Part shown: positions 1 to 13,388 of the stretch, one piece after another
Layout: each line of letters starts with the position of its first letter
Position numbering within the stretch: position 1 is the first letter of the stretch
From: Atrichornis clamosus
Lineage: Eukaryota > Chordata > Aves > Passeriformes > Menuridae
DNA: 64,000 bases
Direction: 5' to 3'
Assembly (NCBI GenBank): GCA_013400975.1
Contig: WBMZ01011549.1
Coordinates: forward strand, 1-64,000
Position numbers and translations under genes: made by a program
Notes under the pieces: generated by a model
Seen by the model: the letters and a program-made list of their open reading frames with translations, nothing else
What the model was told of the DNA's origin: nothing
Database searches by the model: none

Positions 1-248
1 CGGCACGCCCCCGCCGCGCCGGCCTCCCGCCGGCCCAACTCTCCGCGGCCGGCGGCGCTTGGAGGCCCCGCTGGCTCTGCCGCCGCAGCGCCGCTCGAGT
101 CGGCGGGACGGCGCTTCCCCCGCCGCACGCTGCGGGCGCAACGCAGCAGCGGCTCGCCGCTCCTTCTCGGCGGGGACAGCCGCGAGCCTAACCGGGTGGC
201 TCCGAGTGGGCTGAGCACGGGAATCTCCCACTCTTTCCCGGCCACGTT
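1..248. promoter_or_regulatory. CpG island, partial (cut by left window edge); probable promoter or 5' UTR
   Basis: The stretch is very GC-rich and holds 34 CpG dinucleotides in its first 180 bases by hand count, whereas the following kilobases have almost none. An unmethylated island of this kind usually marks a vertebrate promoter or first exon. GGCGGG cores typical of Sp-family GC boxes are at 102-107 and 169-174, and CGCCCCCGC at 6-14 fits an EGR/WT1-type site read on the minus strand. There is no ATG on the plus strand before about 453 and no CAT (minus-strand ATG) before about 498, so no coding start lies inside it. I see no strong GTRAGT splice donor on the plus strand. The direction of transcription cannot be fixed from this window, and the gene is not identified. 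Confidence 0.85.
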
Positions 249-261
249 AAGCCTAGAATAG

Positions 262-391
262 TTCTTCCCTCCCCTCTTCTCCTCCCCTTTGTGTTTCTTC
301 GTTTTCCTTTTTCTCTTTTTTTTCTCTTTTTTTCCTCTTTTTTTCCCGCCCCTTCTTTTTCTTCTTCCACTTCTTTTTCCTTTTTTTCTCT
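262..391. repeat. Polypyrimidine (plus) / polypurine (minus) tract
   Basis: In these 130 bases only five are purines (positions 291, 293, 301, 348 and 369). The left part mixes C and T, and the right part is mostly runs of T broken by C. The tract abuts the CpG island. Tracts of this kind near promoters can form triplex (H-DNA) structures or affect nucleosome placement, but that function is inferred. The minus-strand open frame across it codes only for lysine, glutamate and glycine repeats and is an artefact of composition. Confidence 0.9.
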
Positions 392-425
392 AAGTGCAAA
401 GGGAGGTGTATTTTTCAAAGCGCAG

Positions 426-447
426 CAAAAAAAAAGAAAAAAAAAAG
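426..447. repeat. Poly-A/purine run facing the polypyrimidine tract
   Basis: This is a run of A broken by one G, starting 34 bases after the polypyrimidine tract ends. Because it is A-rich and follows a T-rich run on the same strand, the two could pair as a long imperfect hairpin. It is simple sequence; no gene is involved. Confidence 0.75.
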
Positions 448-448
448 T

Positions 449-3400
449 GCAAAATGTCAGCTCCTTCTCAAAACTAGTAAATCGTTACCAGGCAAGACAT
501 ATTTATATATGCTCTCCCTCATTCAAAGCCAGCCCCAACCAATGACTCTTCCTCGACAAAGTTCGGGAGATGTTGCACTTCATGGTGGCAGGGATCAGCT
601 GAAAGGAGGGATCTGAGCAGGTTCTGAACGGTGCAGTTTATAAAATTTTGGGGAAACTACAGAAAATGCTTTAAAAGTTATTTACCTGAGAGAGTGTAAC
701 ATTAAATTTGTAATTTTATAAATTTGAGATTCTCAGAAGGTAACATATGCTTTTACTAAACAATTTATCTCTACAGACCTTAAAGTCATGGCCTTCTTCA
801 AAAGTCAAATTGACTTTTGAAGACATTGGATCATTATTTCCTGTAAGATACACCACTAAAATCTATCAGCCAAATGAGTGTGCAGGTTTCTAGGTTAGGA
901 AGAGCAGATACAAACTGCAGTATATAAATACTAAGTACATTTCCAAATAGTGCATACAGGCAATTTCAGTCTGGGAATGTTCACTTTGAATGAACCTCTC
1001 TGGAAAGTTTAATGTCAAAATTCTCTGGACTTAGAGGTTTCCACAACAGACACAGCTGACTGATTTATTTAGCATCTCATCTTCTTTCTAAAGACCCTAA
1101 ATGGAATTACACTGAGTCCTTATCCAAGTGCCACTGGGCCAAATGACCTTTTCTTCTGTGAAAACTGCTTCAAAGTGAGTTGCATAAAATAAACTGCATT
1201 GAAAATAGCATTTCAGGAAAGAGCTAAAAGGGGAACACTTTAGGCCATTATAGCTAGGAGCTAGAAACAAATGTCAACTACACTTCTACTCTGTACAGTT
1301 GCAAATATTTTGTACTTTTTGAGTATGAAATTTCCTACCTTTCAGATTCATGACCATATTGTGGTTGATTACTGAGTTAAGTAACGAAAGATCAAGGCTG
1401 CAGATTGCCTAAACATTTGTCTAAAGGTTAGTTCTTAATGCCTGAAGAAGTGCAATGGTAGTTAGTTGCAATAACCTCCCGTAAGTTGGACAGGAACAAC
1501 TCTCATAAGTATCTGGTAAAGATAACAAAAAAATAGAGGCTTCTGATTTGGACTTCCTACTATACACATGCTGTGCTGGCAGTAAGTACTTTAGATGAAG
1601 AATAAAGGATATGCCGTCATTCTCCAACAGTGGGTAATGGTGCTTAGCACTTCAGATAAAGTGTTGGAGCCATGATGTCCAGGCAAGTGTATTCATACAT
1701 CTGCTTAATATATAGAGGTTTACCTTCTAAAACAGGTTTCTAACATCTTGAATAATATTGACAAAGTCATTCTGATAGTAATCGAATATTCCATTTTTAT
1801 TTTGTATTTTGTCTGCCCTTTAATTTTTTTCATGGAAATAGTGTCAATAAAGCTGTTATAATCATTGTTTACTTTCACATTTAAATATTTTTCTTCCCAG
1901 GGTAACTTTTAGATATGTTATCCTAATGAAAATCATATATTCTCTTACATTTTGCTACCCTATAGGAAAGCTACAAAAGAGAATACTTGAAATCACACTT
2001 GAGTGTTTAGGGCACCATCCACATCTCTGAAAATCTTCCAGTCTTATAACCATTGTAGCAAAATGTATTTGGTTCTCCCTGTTGTCTACTAACATATTTC
2101 TGTCCTTAATTGCCTAAGATGAAAGAAGTTTCACCTCAGCTGTCAATTAAAAAAAAAAAAAGAATTATCTGAACTAGACAATTTTCTTTCAAGAGAAACA
2201 CGTATCCTTCAACCTTGGAATTTTTTCCCAAAAACTGAAATAGAAATTATATTTCTACATAATTATAATCACTATCATCTTCCTATAAGGTGTTATGGCA
2301 CTAGCACTCTTCTCACTAATTTATCTCAAAACCTAGCCTCATAGATTTCAACTCTTGTTTGCTATATATTTAACAAAGAGGAGCTGATTAGTTAACTGAG
2401 TAACCGGAAGTAAATACCGAAGTCAAGTGTCCTCCAGATAAATTTTCCTGCCCAGCCCGAGGTATGCTCTTGGGGATTGATATCTTAAGCACTTTGGACT
2501 GATTTCTCAGCTCCCATTTTGTTAAAGAGAAGATAACTTCAACTCCATAAAACTTGGGAGATCAAAATGGCACTTTGAATTGCACAGGCTCAGAGATGGC
2601 AAGGGCGAGGATAACTGCGGCTTGGTCTCTAGGAGGGTAAACCAGTTGCAACTGCTACACGAAGTGCAGCTTCAAAAAAAGCACTTTTGAACACAGTAGT
2701 AGCCCGTGACTCAGGAACAATAAAGGGACCATAAACATTGAGCGTCTGTGACAGAGGGCAAATACATCTTTTCAGTAACGGGGTCAGACACAGTTTCAAG
2801 TGAGTTCTCTGTCAGTTAAATATGAACTGACCTGATTGGTTTTACAGTAAGAACTAAATTCTGTACAGTACAAAAAGGCAGCACAAAGCCTGTACTTTAT
2901 CTGAATCACATTTACACGGGGATAAGGAGGCTGGTTGGTAGCAGCTCTGCTCTGGTCATTCTTGTTTTCCTGATTTGGTCTTACGAAGAACTCCCCAGCA
3001 CCTCAATTAATTGTAGCCTTTGGAAAGCAAAACAAAACAACTTCTCAAAACTTCGTAATCAGCCTTTCCCTGGCCTGCAGTGAAGGGTGTATATTCCTTC
3101 ACGACTCCAGTTTGTTTTCTGTCTGGTAAATGCGGACCTAGGCAATAAAAAATAATTCTGTCTTTCTGGCTATTCTTGCCTACTCTTTGAAAACCTGGGT
3201 TGAACCACAGATGTGCCCTTCCCTCCCCTTCCCCCCTCTGTCTTTTAGAGGAGGAAAGGGGGCAAATTCTATGCAATACACATCTGAGAGAGTGCTGACA
3301 TTTTCTTACCTAAACCAAACTTTTGCAAAACTCCTGAAAATCTTTAGGATTACCTTTGCATACGTCTCTTTATCTGACAGAATTTGAGCAAGGATATTTA

Positions 3401-6400
3401 ACTTTTCGTATTTTAATTATTTTTATTGACTTTCTTTTACACTAGTGAATTATTACTGCATAAAATATCATGAACTATTTGATTAGGTATTCTTTCACAG
3501 TGCTTTTCAAGACTTCCAAGGCAGCAATGTCAAAATAATAGTCATATATCAGCTTTGGTATAATGAAATGCTAAACTATCTCAGCTACTTGACAATCTAT
3601 TGTGTGCCCTATGAACCTAAAGAGGAGTTTACTGAGGCGACTCAATCATTAAACCTACAAGCTACAGCTATTTGTGAATAAATGTTGAATACTTACGCAA
3701 TAGTAAAGAAAACCTGGAGTAATGCTACAGAGGAAAAAAATTAAAACATACTTAAAAGATTATTTTATGTGTCTGGGTTCTAGTTCTTCAGGTGATCATA
3801 GGGTGAGAACATCCAAATACTCTGATAGTACTTTCCTGAGCCTTTAAATTGACAGAGAGACCTGATCTTTAAATTATTTTTTTTTTAGCAGCAGGAAGAA
3901 AAAATGTATTCTCTAAACAGAAGTAGGCTAAGCAGCCTCATATTTACAACATTTTGGTCTTACAGGTTACCTCTGTGTATGCCAACTTTTGAGAAACATT
4001 TTAACATCACTTCAAAAACCAGACATTTTTCTACATCACACTTTTCTTCACCAATCTATCTTCATAAATAATTAAAAAATCACATAACGTATGCTTGCTT
4101 TTATGATATTTATTCTACTCTGTGCCATACTGGCAACTGGAACAGAACTAGCTGCACTGTTATGGATGGTACTGACATTTTGATTAAAGGTCTGAATTGA
4201 AGTTAGGGTGATGGTTTGTGCTAGTGCATCCCAAACAAAAGTGAAACATCCCACTTATCTTCAATATTCCCTAGGGTGGAAAGGTGATGGAGATCTGCAG
4301 GGATTTTTGTGTTGTCTGGCTCAGCGAGGTAGGATAAGTCTGCTTCTCCATTAGGTGTTATCTTCCTACTGAGTGGTGCTTGGACTACTCTGTAGACTTC
4401 AAATCCACAGAGCTCAAGGCAGAAATGCATCGGTCCACAGTCTCATGCTTTTGACACGAGTAACAATTTAGTTTAGTTTTAAATAAGTGTAGGACCGTTA
4501 AAGTGTTTGAAAAGATCAGAAAGGGGCTAGGCTACAACAGGTATTAATTATTTTTAACTTGTTTTTAAGCTATGTAGGCTGATGTTTTTTTTTTTTTTTT
4601 TTGTCAAGCACAGGCTTAACACTAGAGTTAGGAAAGGGATTTACAGACTCACCAGTCCAGAGCCAACATGACTGGCACTTTCTAGGATAAAAAGAGATGA
4701 AAAGAAAAAATCTACTCTCCACTGTATCTTAAACCTCCTGTTTAGCTGGTTCTTCAGCTCCTTTAGGGCTTTCAAAACTAAAAAAAAGTCCGGATGGTGT
4801 TTGTATGACATAGTGCTGAAAGATAGGGTTAACGACTTCCTTGGGTTTGAGTGGTTGGAATTAGTTATCCAGGTTCCCTTAAGCCTGGAGCTGGTGTGAG
4901 ATCACAAAATTGAAGTTTGAAGAGCTCAGGTGACATTAGTATTGCATAGGATTGAATGAAGTAGAAGGACAGTTGTTCAAGTGATATGTTCTGTTTTATA
5001 CTAAGGTACTTGTTCTTTTGATTCTAAAATTGGTCCTAAATATAGAATTAGGGTTTGAAGAACTGTAGAGAAAAGTAGAGATCCCCAGTGACTGTGGTAT
5101 TCATAAACATCTGAAATAAACTTGGACTCTGCATAAGCAATGGATTTACCTAATATTCATGGGTTGGTAGAAGGCTTTTAATTTAGTGTAGGATGATTAA
5201 TGGTGAAATGTAATACTCTGAATGTCTTTAAAATTATTCAGGTCATAAGAAATGGGAAAAGCATAGGTCTCTGCTGAGACCAAGTCATCACGTCTCTTTT
5301 ATTTTGGCCATCAGTCCTTTTTAATAGACTAGGTCTAGACTTACACCTTATAAATCTATAGCATAAAAATATGTATAGCATGTAAGTCTAGAACCCAATT
5401 GACTTCAGTTTACTGAACATCTCAAAGAGATTTTATTTGGGCTGGCATCTACAATGTCATAAGCTTCATGTGTGTTTAAGAGGTATGGCTTATGCCTCCA
5501 GATTTAATCAATCTTTGGTTATGGTTTGGTTTAGGATTTGCAAATCCAAATAGATAAAAAACTAGATGGCTTCAGAATTTTGAAAAGCTGATAGATAGAA
5601 AGGAAGCTGTTTTCCATTGTCACTAAGGCTCATGTTTTTTCCATACAGTGGAATTATACCTGGTTCTTCTGCTGCAATTAATCTGGATTTAAAGCTAAGA
5701 GCCCTTAGATTTCTTCAAGATGAAGATTCCTGGTCTTGTGGTTTTTATCCCATTTAACTAATATTAGGATTCATTTCTGATTAAGCTTTGTGTATATGTA
5801 TCCAGCTTCTACAGTTCAGTATATTTGGGAATATTATTTCATCCATTGTAAGAGAGGACTCGCCTGAGTAGACATACCCATTCCACATTATATCTTCTGT
5901 AAACTGAGTCGTCTGATCCGGAATGAGTATATGTGTGGAAAAACTCTTTCTTCCTCTGCTTACATGGCCTTCTTCTTTATGTTATAAATCAAAATCCAAC
6001 TTAAATAAATGAAAAGAATCTGAGTTCAATGAATGGCTGTTGGGTCTTGCATCTGAAAGTGCCTGAATACCTAAGTAACAAACAGAAGGTGCTCAGCATG
6101 GCAAGTCCCCTTGCCTTTTAACTCTCTAGTTCAAGCACAGTGTCATAGCAAGGAAATGAGATTCTCTGCTTTAAGGATGGTTTGTCTAAAGGATACAGAG
6201 TTATCTGTCAGTAGTCATGGAAAGAGTAATGGCTTCATGAATACTAGGGCACAGTTCTTTACTTCTCGAAACATTGCGCATCCATCTGAAATTAATCCAG
6301 CACATGAAACAAGAAACTCTCTTGCAAGGGCATGGTGGGCAGAGAGAATCTTTTATGAACTCTTTTTATTTGTTTTTTGTCTTTCCTAGGCATCATTAAG

Positions 6401-9400
6401 TCAAGTCTTCTACTTTAAAAGCTAATAAAATCTACTTTTCCTGTATTTCAAATTAATTTACTATCCTTTTTTGGCAGCTCTCTGTTAGAGAAAGGTCTTG
6501 GTCTATCCACTCTCCTTGATTTGGCTTTCCATCACAATTGTTTTCATAGAAGAGTGACGTTTCTTTTCTGATATATGCAAAGGAATTGTGTTGTCAAAAC
6601 AAAATTTCCAAATAAAAGTATTAAGATATCTTAATTAAGTATTCAACATAAAACATATCTATTCTCCGATGTGTTCTGTGTTACTGATTAGGACTTGACA
6701 ATCTATTTTGTTCTCTTATTTTTCAGCACACACTAAACTTCTGTCTCTCATTATAAGCAAAGGGAATATGATTTGCTGCCTTCTTTACTCTTTTTTTTTT
6801 GCAAAGTTCTGTATTTTAAATAGCTAAATCATTAAAAGCCTTGCAGAATGTTCAAGATCAATATAGCACATCTTTCATAATAAAGCTATGTCATATTTAA
6901 GTTCTAGTGTCTATACTATCTCTACTACTCTATACCATCTTTAGTACTGTTATGGCACATCAGATAGGTTATTACTATGTAAATTAGCCAAATAATGAAC
7001 ACTGTAGAAGTGTTCATTCAGCCCAATATTGTATCACTCTGAATGTGTGAAAAAATTCCCTCATATAAATGGGATCACATAAAGGTCAATGTCTGTTAAA
7101 TAAAAGCATATATCAAAATAGGATCTAAGTAAGAATCAATATCAATGTATCCCATTTTCACACCATAAACATATATAAGTGTGTCAGTCACAAGAAATAT
7201 ATTGTGTCCTTTTCTGTTTGTAATTGCAACATCATTGCTTACCTACCACGAGTTATAGAGCATGCCTTCAGGCATGAATTGCCCTTAAAATAAAATTCTA
7301 CTGTGCTATTATTTTATATTGACAATCTTTATAAAGCTAGTGTCTCGGAAACTGAGCTGTGTAATAAAACTTACATGCCACCTAAACTCAACTCCTAACC
7401 AGTTTCTTTAAGTTCAGAAAAAATTACCCTTGTTTTAGTTCAGACTACATAGAAAGACATATCTGCCAAGAGGGTCTTACATAGGGAGCAGAAAGGAGAA
7501 AGAGAATGCAGGTTGGTGAGGTAGGCTGGGTAGAGTTCAACAGATGAGTTTCATGAGAGAGAAAGAAGGAAACATTTCATTTTCAGGAAAGGTGCTGTGC
7601 AAGCTACAAAGCTGGAATTCAGTTAAGATGTTTTAACTCACCATTATACCAGGGAATTTGTGCAAGTTTCATGGAGATTTTTCGGCTAACCAATGTAGTT
7701 AGATCTATTTGTACCTTGAAAGCAGATGTAACCAGTAATAAATGCTTGTACTGATTCATTCATCTATATACATCTTTCACAGATGGAATTTTTCAGACCT
7801 ATGGAAGGAACATTAGATATGTTATCCAAGGCTGATGAGTCAACCGAACTTATTACAATATTCTGAATAAATCACGGTGCTGACCAAAATCTGGAATAAA
7901 GAGTACTTCAACCTGTATTTTATCCAGGAGAAACTGATTAATTAATGCTCATAGGAAAATGTATTTCAGTTAATCAAGAGCAGTCTAGTAAAAGAGGGCA
8001 ATGAGGAAAAAGAAATGTTTGACTTTAAATTTGACGTTTGGTATTTTTCAAGGCATTGTATCAAATGAAATGATTTTGAAGAAAATCATACCTAAACCTG
8101 ATTTTCATTGCTTGGCATTGTATTTTCTCTCTTCTCTTCACCTCCCCTCTTTCCCTTTTTAACAGGTTTTAAGATATTTCTGCTAATGCTGTCTGTCTCA
8201 ACTTTTCTGTGTACTTATCGCCCCATAACCGTAATGGGAATCTGAGTGCACGATACAAGGCTGGCTTTGATGATAACTCCTTCTCTGCTATCAAGTTATT
8301 GACTTTTCTTCCTGCTTAGTTTTCTCTCCTATTACTGTTGCCACCATAAGTGTTCATAAATAGGGCACTCCACTGAACTTTTATTTGAACTTTTGCTGAA
8401 AATCTACCCAAGATCAGCAAAATATCAAGTATTTCCTCAATATAAATAAGAGCCCTTTCTGTTTCAGGAGGTCTTGGTTTTGAATCTTTCCTCCTGCAAA
8501 GGCAGTGAATTCAGATTTTTTTTTTAGGATTTTTGTTCTCTAAACCCCATCACTTGCTTTTTTATATTTTAGGTTATCAAGATGGTGTTCAAATGAAACA
8601 ATTCTAAGGAATGCATGTGTTGAGCTAGAAGCATTTTTACAGTAGCACTTTTTGGTGACCCAAGAAAACCATATAAAATAAATGCAGGAATTTATCATCA
8701 CCTGTGCTTTCCTGTCAGGGTTGAAGTATGTCAGGGAATCAAAAGCAGTTGAGTAATTATTTCTCATGAAATCACTACCACAATGCTCTCATAGTTCTTT
8801 GCTAAATGAAAGTAAAACACAGACTGGAAAAAGACTTGTTACTTTCACAGCGAAGGAATAAGTTTGTTTATTCAGTAAGTAACTGTTTGTGCTGGCTGGA
8901 GACAAGTTTTTTACTGAACTACTTGAAATATTCTGGCTATCTTCTTATTTCATTGCTGAAGGCAGCAGACAGAAACTATATTATGTGAAACTGTGTTGCT
9001 GTATACAAGTCTTCTTATCTTGCTTGATTTAAACAGTGAAACTCGTTGTTAAAGCGCTTTGTAGGATGACAAGGACTGTACAACTATCTAACTGCATAAA
9101 TAAAAGTACTTATTAAAATTTTGTTTACTTCTGTCCTTTCTGATTAAAATGAGTGTTTTCAACCAGGCAGGCTCATTGAAAAAAAATTATACATAATTAA
9201 ATTTCAGTGGCTATAACAGAGCACTATTTGATTGTATTATGTTAACTGTATTTGTAAAATGTGTTATGAAGATTTTATCCTTTTTTATTATTTAGCAACA
9301 CTGACTTCTGTCTTCAGTTTTGATGAAAATATACTGCTAGAGTATCATCACACAGAATGGACTGTATTTCTTATTTTGTATTTACTCCAATTGTATTCTA

Positions 9401-12400
9401 ATTGCAAACATCACTGCACAGAAGAATAAAAGCTCTGATCATGAAAGAGTTTTCTGCATTTTGATGAAATATCAAATATAGAAGTGAAATTGTCTGTATC
9501 TTACGAATAATCATAGGGTACTTTAGAGTTTAGTGGAGATAAATAATTAGTAAATAGAGTAAATAGAGTAAAAAAGCTATCTGAGATGATGGATGCTCCA
9601 GGGGGTGAGAATGGGTTTTTTGCTGCTAGGTCACTGGCTTGAATGTGGCCCATTTCAGTGGAGACTGAATGTACTTACCTTTTGATAGCTCTTTGCTGGC
9701 CGTGAATTAATCTAATTCTGTGTAGATGTGTGTTTAGGATGCAGAAGAAGATGTTATACATACTTAAAATTTCAGAAGATGTAAAGGGATTCTTCTAGAG
9801 ACTTTATCATATGCCTAACATTTTTTCTGAAAATGCAAATTAGTGGGTTTTAGCAGTAGAGTGAAGCCCGCATGCTTCTGTGTTGCTCTGGACATCAAGG
9901 ACTTGAGTTTCTCAGACTATTCACAGATTACTATGGACAATAATTCTTTCTTAAGGATGACTGGTTAAATGCAAGCAGAAATTCTGTAACTATTACTGGA
10001 CAATGACCCTTCCATAAGCAAAATCCAGTTGCAGAATTTGACCCTAAACAAATTCAAGGTCAAAAAATGTTTACCATAGTCTTAAGCCATAGGAAAATCA
10101 ATACTGGATTTTGATTAAATTAAATTCAGGAAAAATGTCACACACAACCCCAAGGAAAATTTTCTTATGATTTACTTGTCAAGAAGACATCTATCAGTTT
10201 TCCAATTGTGAATTATTAAAAATGAACACTGTTAGCCAATGATTGAACTTTTTTGACTTCCTTTTCTGTTTGGGTAAGATCTTGAAATATTTCTTTAAGC
10301 TGATCTCTGTAATATGGTCTAATCTAAGTGAGACCTCCATAGTCTATTTATGTGTGCATTTCAGTCTGTTATTAAATAAACATTTTGTTTGGCTTCTTAA
10401 TGCCATGATGACCCTGAGTAGTTAGTGTGTATCCTGAAACAGACACAATAGTAGAAAGACAGACACAAGTATGCTTCTTCTTACAGTTCAAGTGTCAGGA
10501 ATTATTTTTTAAAAAACCCAACCCAAATCCTTGCTTTCTTTGATTATTTCCCCTTCACCCCAGAAACTACATAAGGGATTGCTGTCCTTTGAAATAATTT
10601 TCATTGTGTTGCGCTGCACTGCATTTTCAGATGACAATATGAGAGTGCTTGTAAAAGTAACAACATATTAAATAGAATTTGCAATTTATCCTCTATCCTA
10701 AAGATCTAAACAGGGATCCTTCCGTGATTTCCTCCATGTTTCTGTCATCAAGGTGTAGAAATGACTTGCAAGAGAGGAACTGAATGGAAAACAACACCAG
10801 AGCACTGCTGAGGAAAGCTTTGCAACTGATTCCAGAATACAAATGGTTTTTGTTCATGCCAGGGAATACGCAGGAAACAAGGACAAGGATTCATTGCTAC
10901 CACTGTAGTGCCCAGTGGCCTCATAAGAGAAGTAGTTATTGATAAGGATTAAATGGTTGGCCTGAGTATGTCTATTGTCTTAACGAATTGGTAGTTTGCT
11001 CAGTTGAAGCAGTTTTCATTTAGTTTTCTAATCACATCTGCTTTGATATGTTCTGTTTGCTTTTTGGGTGTGACCAATCTGAACAAGAAGATCCTCAATT
11101 TATTGAGAAGACAAGTTCCAGCTGTCTTATATAATTCTCTCTCATGACATTGTTTTTTCTGGATCTGTGGCTATGAAACACACTTCTTCATTGCTCTCAG
11201 AACTGAGATGAATCAACTGGCTCAGCATGCTATAAGATTCCTGAATGTTTTTAGGGAACATGTAGGATAGGTTACCTGGGCAAGGGAAACTTACAATTTG
11301 ATATTTCCTTTATCTGACTGTAAACAGCAAGATTTAAGAATGGAGATTTTAAATTCACTGTATAATTAGATAAAATAAATGCAGTTCAGCAGCATACTAT
11401 CAGGTGCTATTGGCATTTTAGTCTCATTTCCTTTGCAGAAGAGAAGTAAAAAAAATGTAGCAAAGCTACCCTTCTAGTATAAGTCATTTTAGCATGGAAC
11501 TGTAATACATCATTGATCCATCTCAAAATCCAGTGCGCTGAGTCTATGTAACTACCATTTTACATATCATATAACCATTGTTTGCTCCACAACCTAGTGT
11601 GTTTCTTTTTGTAACAACACTTTGTGGTTAGAAGGTTTTAGCATATGCATTTTGTGCCTGAGGAAGAGAAACACAAAGAAGATATTTTATTAACATGCCC
11701 AGATCCTATTTTTTAACTACTTTGATGCCAAAATCCCTCTGAATACTATTGATATCCAAGCACCTAAGGGCCATATTCTAAATTATTAATTGTGAAATAT
11801 TGAGACATGAAAAATAAATTAGGAAAGTCATAACAACAATAATTAACAATTATAGGAGACAACATCAGAACCAACTGCATGTTTCTGTACTTTTTAATGT
11901 AAGAATGAACCTGGTGAATGGCTTCGAACAAAAATTTTTTCTCTCATGCCTTTGAAAAGCATACAACCATCATTTAGGAAGGTAATGTGCTATTGCAGTG
12001 TAATAACATACTGATAGTTTATGGTTTGGGGCTGAAGTCTTAAAGGGTGACATAATTCAAAAAAAGTAAAGAAAGAAGAGAAAAATTCAAACCTCATCCG
12101 CCATCTGAGCACCTATATTTCAAGATATGGTTACTCAAGATTTATTCTGTATTAATCCCCAGGGAATATTTTAGATTCCATGAAAATTTTCTCAAAATAA
12201 GAACATGAAAAAGATTTGCAACCTTGCAGGTTGATAAATCTTGGCTTTACTATAAAAGACCTTGAAGAAATCTAATAGATTAAGTGTTCTTAACACAAAT
12301 TTATGTAGTAAATAAACCAGGCAACATCAGCAACCAAGTGCAATTTCCTGCGCGTTACCTTCTAGCATGCTCTTATCTGAGATATTAGGAATCGGTGTCC

Positions 12401-12808
12401 AAAAGTACCATAGCAAGTTAAGCATTTACTTTGTTCAAAAAGTTAATGCAAATGGTGATTTGCAATGGTGAACATATCCACCTACATCTGTAAATGATAT
12501 TAGATTGTAAAGACATTTACAGATTGCAGGAATAATATTAAAAATATTAGACTGAAGTTAATCAGTGGTTCTTGTCAGTCTGCAGACAGGTTGAAATTAG
12601 TGCCTTTTCAGAGTGTTAACTATTTAATCATTGTTCAAACGGTTTAAAAGACAGAACAATTTTCTGGGAAACTATGAAATTTATGTCTATTCTGTTAAAT
12701 ATCAAAACACCACTTCTGACTGAAAGAAATTCTCAAGACAGAGCGTTCAGGAGAAATATCTGTATGTGCTTACCTTATATTAATATTATTCTCAAGACAT
12801 TTCTGTTG
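449..12808. other. Non-coding DNA, intron or intergenic; no gene seen
   Basis: About 12.4 kb of AT-rich, CpG-poor DNA with no recognisable gene, RNA or mobile element. Open frames are at most about 90 codons and show no recognisable domain. Simple features inside are an A13 run at 2149-2161, a T18 run at 4585-4602, a 16-base hairpin-like palindrome (7-base arms CATGCCT/AGGCATG, 2-base loop) at 7261-7276, and about two and a half copies of the 9-base unit AGTAAATAG near 9549-9571. Old repeats too diverged to see by eye may be present. Confidence 0.7.
4585..4602. repeat. T18 mononucleotide run
   Basis: This is an uninterrupted run of 18 T, likely to vary in length between individuals. It is not preceded by any recognisable retrotransposon body on either strand, so I do not call it a poly-A tail. 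Confidence 0.9.
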
Positions 12809-13356
12809 TCACAGCATCACACAAAGTCTCTGAGTAGTTGAAGGGGATGTGAAATCACCTAGTCTAACCTTCATGGTCAGGCAGGGTCAGCTACAGCTGG
12901 TTGTCGAGGGCTGTGTGCTGCTGTGTTTTGAATATCTACAATGGCGGAGACTCCATGACTTCTCTGGGCAACCTATGCCAGTGCTTGACAACTCTCACAG
13001 TAAAAAAGTGTTTCTTATAGTCAGAGGGCACTTTGGGTGTTTTACTTTGAGCCCATCACCTTTTGTCCCTTCACTAGGTACCACTGAGAAGAGTTAGGCC
13101 CCTTCATCTTCTTTCCCCGTCATATGATATTGATGCACATTGATAAGATCCCACCTGAGCCTTCTCTTCTTCAGGCAGAGCAGTCCTAAATTTCAGACTC
13201 TACTTGCCTGAGAAACGACCAGGTCATTAATGAATGTGTCAAAGAACACTGGCCCCGGTATCAGCCTCTGGGGTATACGCTGACTGGCCTCCAGCTGGAC
13301 TTTGTGCCACTCTTCACAACCCTCTGGGCCTACCTGTTCAGCTGTTACCCGATATT
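12809..13356 (-). mobile_element. CR1 LINE fragment, 3' region with internal deletion
   Basis: The element is on the minus strand, so the plus strand shows its 3' end first. Recognisable plus-strand landmarks in CR1 order are the segment around 12855-12880 (CCTAGTCTAACC), the block around 12945-12990 (TGGGCAACCTATGCCAGTGC), the block near 13045-13065 (TTTGAGCCCATCACC), and CTGAGCCTTCTCTTCTTCAG at 13155-13174. After about 13211 the sequence jumps to a more upstream part of CR1 ORF2: AAAGAACACTGGCCCCGGTA at 13241-13260, then CTGGCCTCCAGCTGGACTTT and CACAACCCTCTGGGC. The intervening CR1 sequence is missing, so the copy has an internal deletion. It is an old, inactive copy with no usable reading frame. 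Family assignment rests on remembered consensus rather than a search, but the match is extensive. Confidence 0.9.
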
Positions 13357-13388
13357 AATTCTTTTAATTAATTCTAATTAATTCTTCC
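13352..13388. repeat. TTAATT-rich short tandem repeat at a CR1 end
   Basis: The unit TTAATTCT recurs with small changes for about 35 bases, directly beside the interior end of the CR1 fragment. It may have arisen after the insertion or be part of the old target region. Confidence 0.6.

Noticed and set aside
188..418. Minus-strand open frame of 76 codons rich in Lys, Glu and Gly
   Set aside because: It is the translation of the polypyrimidine tract and has no domain. Composition alone explains it.
8160..8293. Possible exon after the acceptor-like TTTCCCTTTTTAACAG near 8150-8165
   Set aside because: No frame is open across the whole stretch, and the 3' side reads CTATCAAGTTATTG with no GT donor consensus.
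12849..13097. Plus-strand open frame of 82 codons
   Set aside because: It lies inside the CR1 copy and runs antisense to it; it is a shadow of the repeat.
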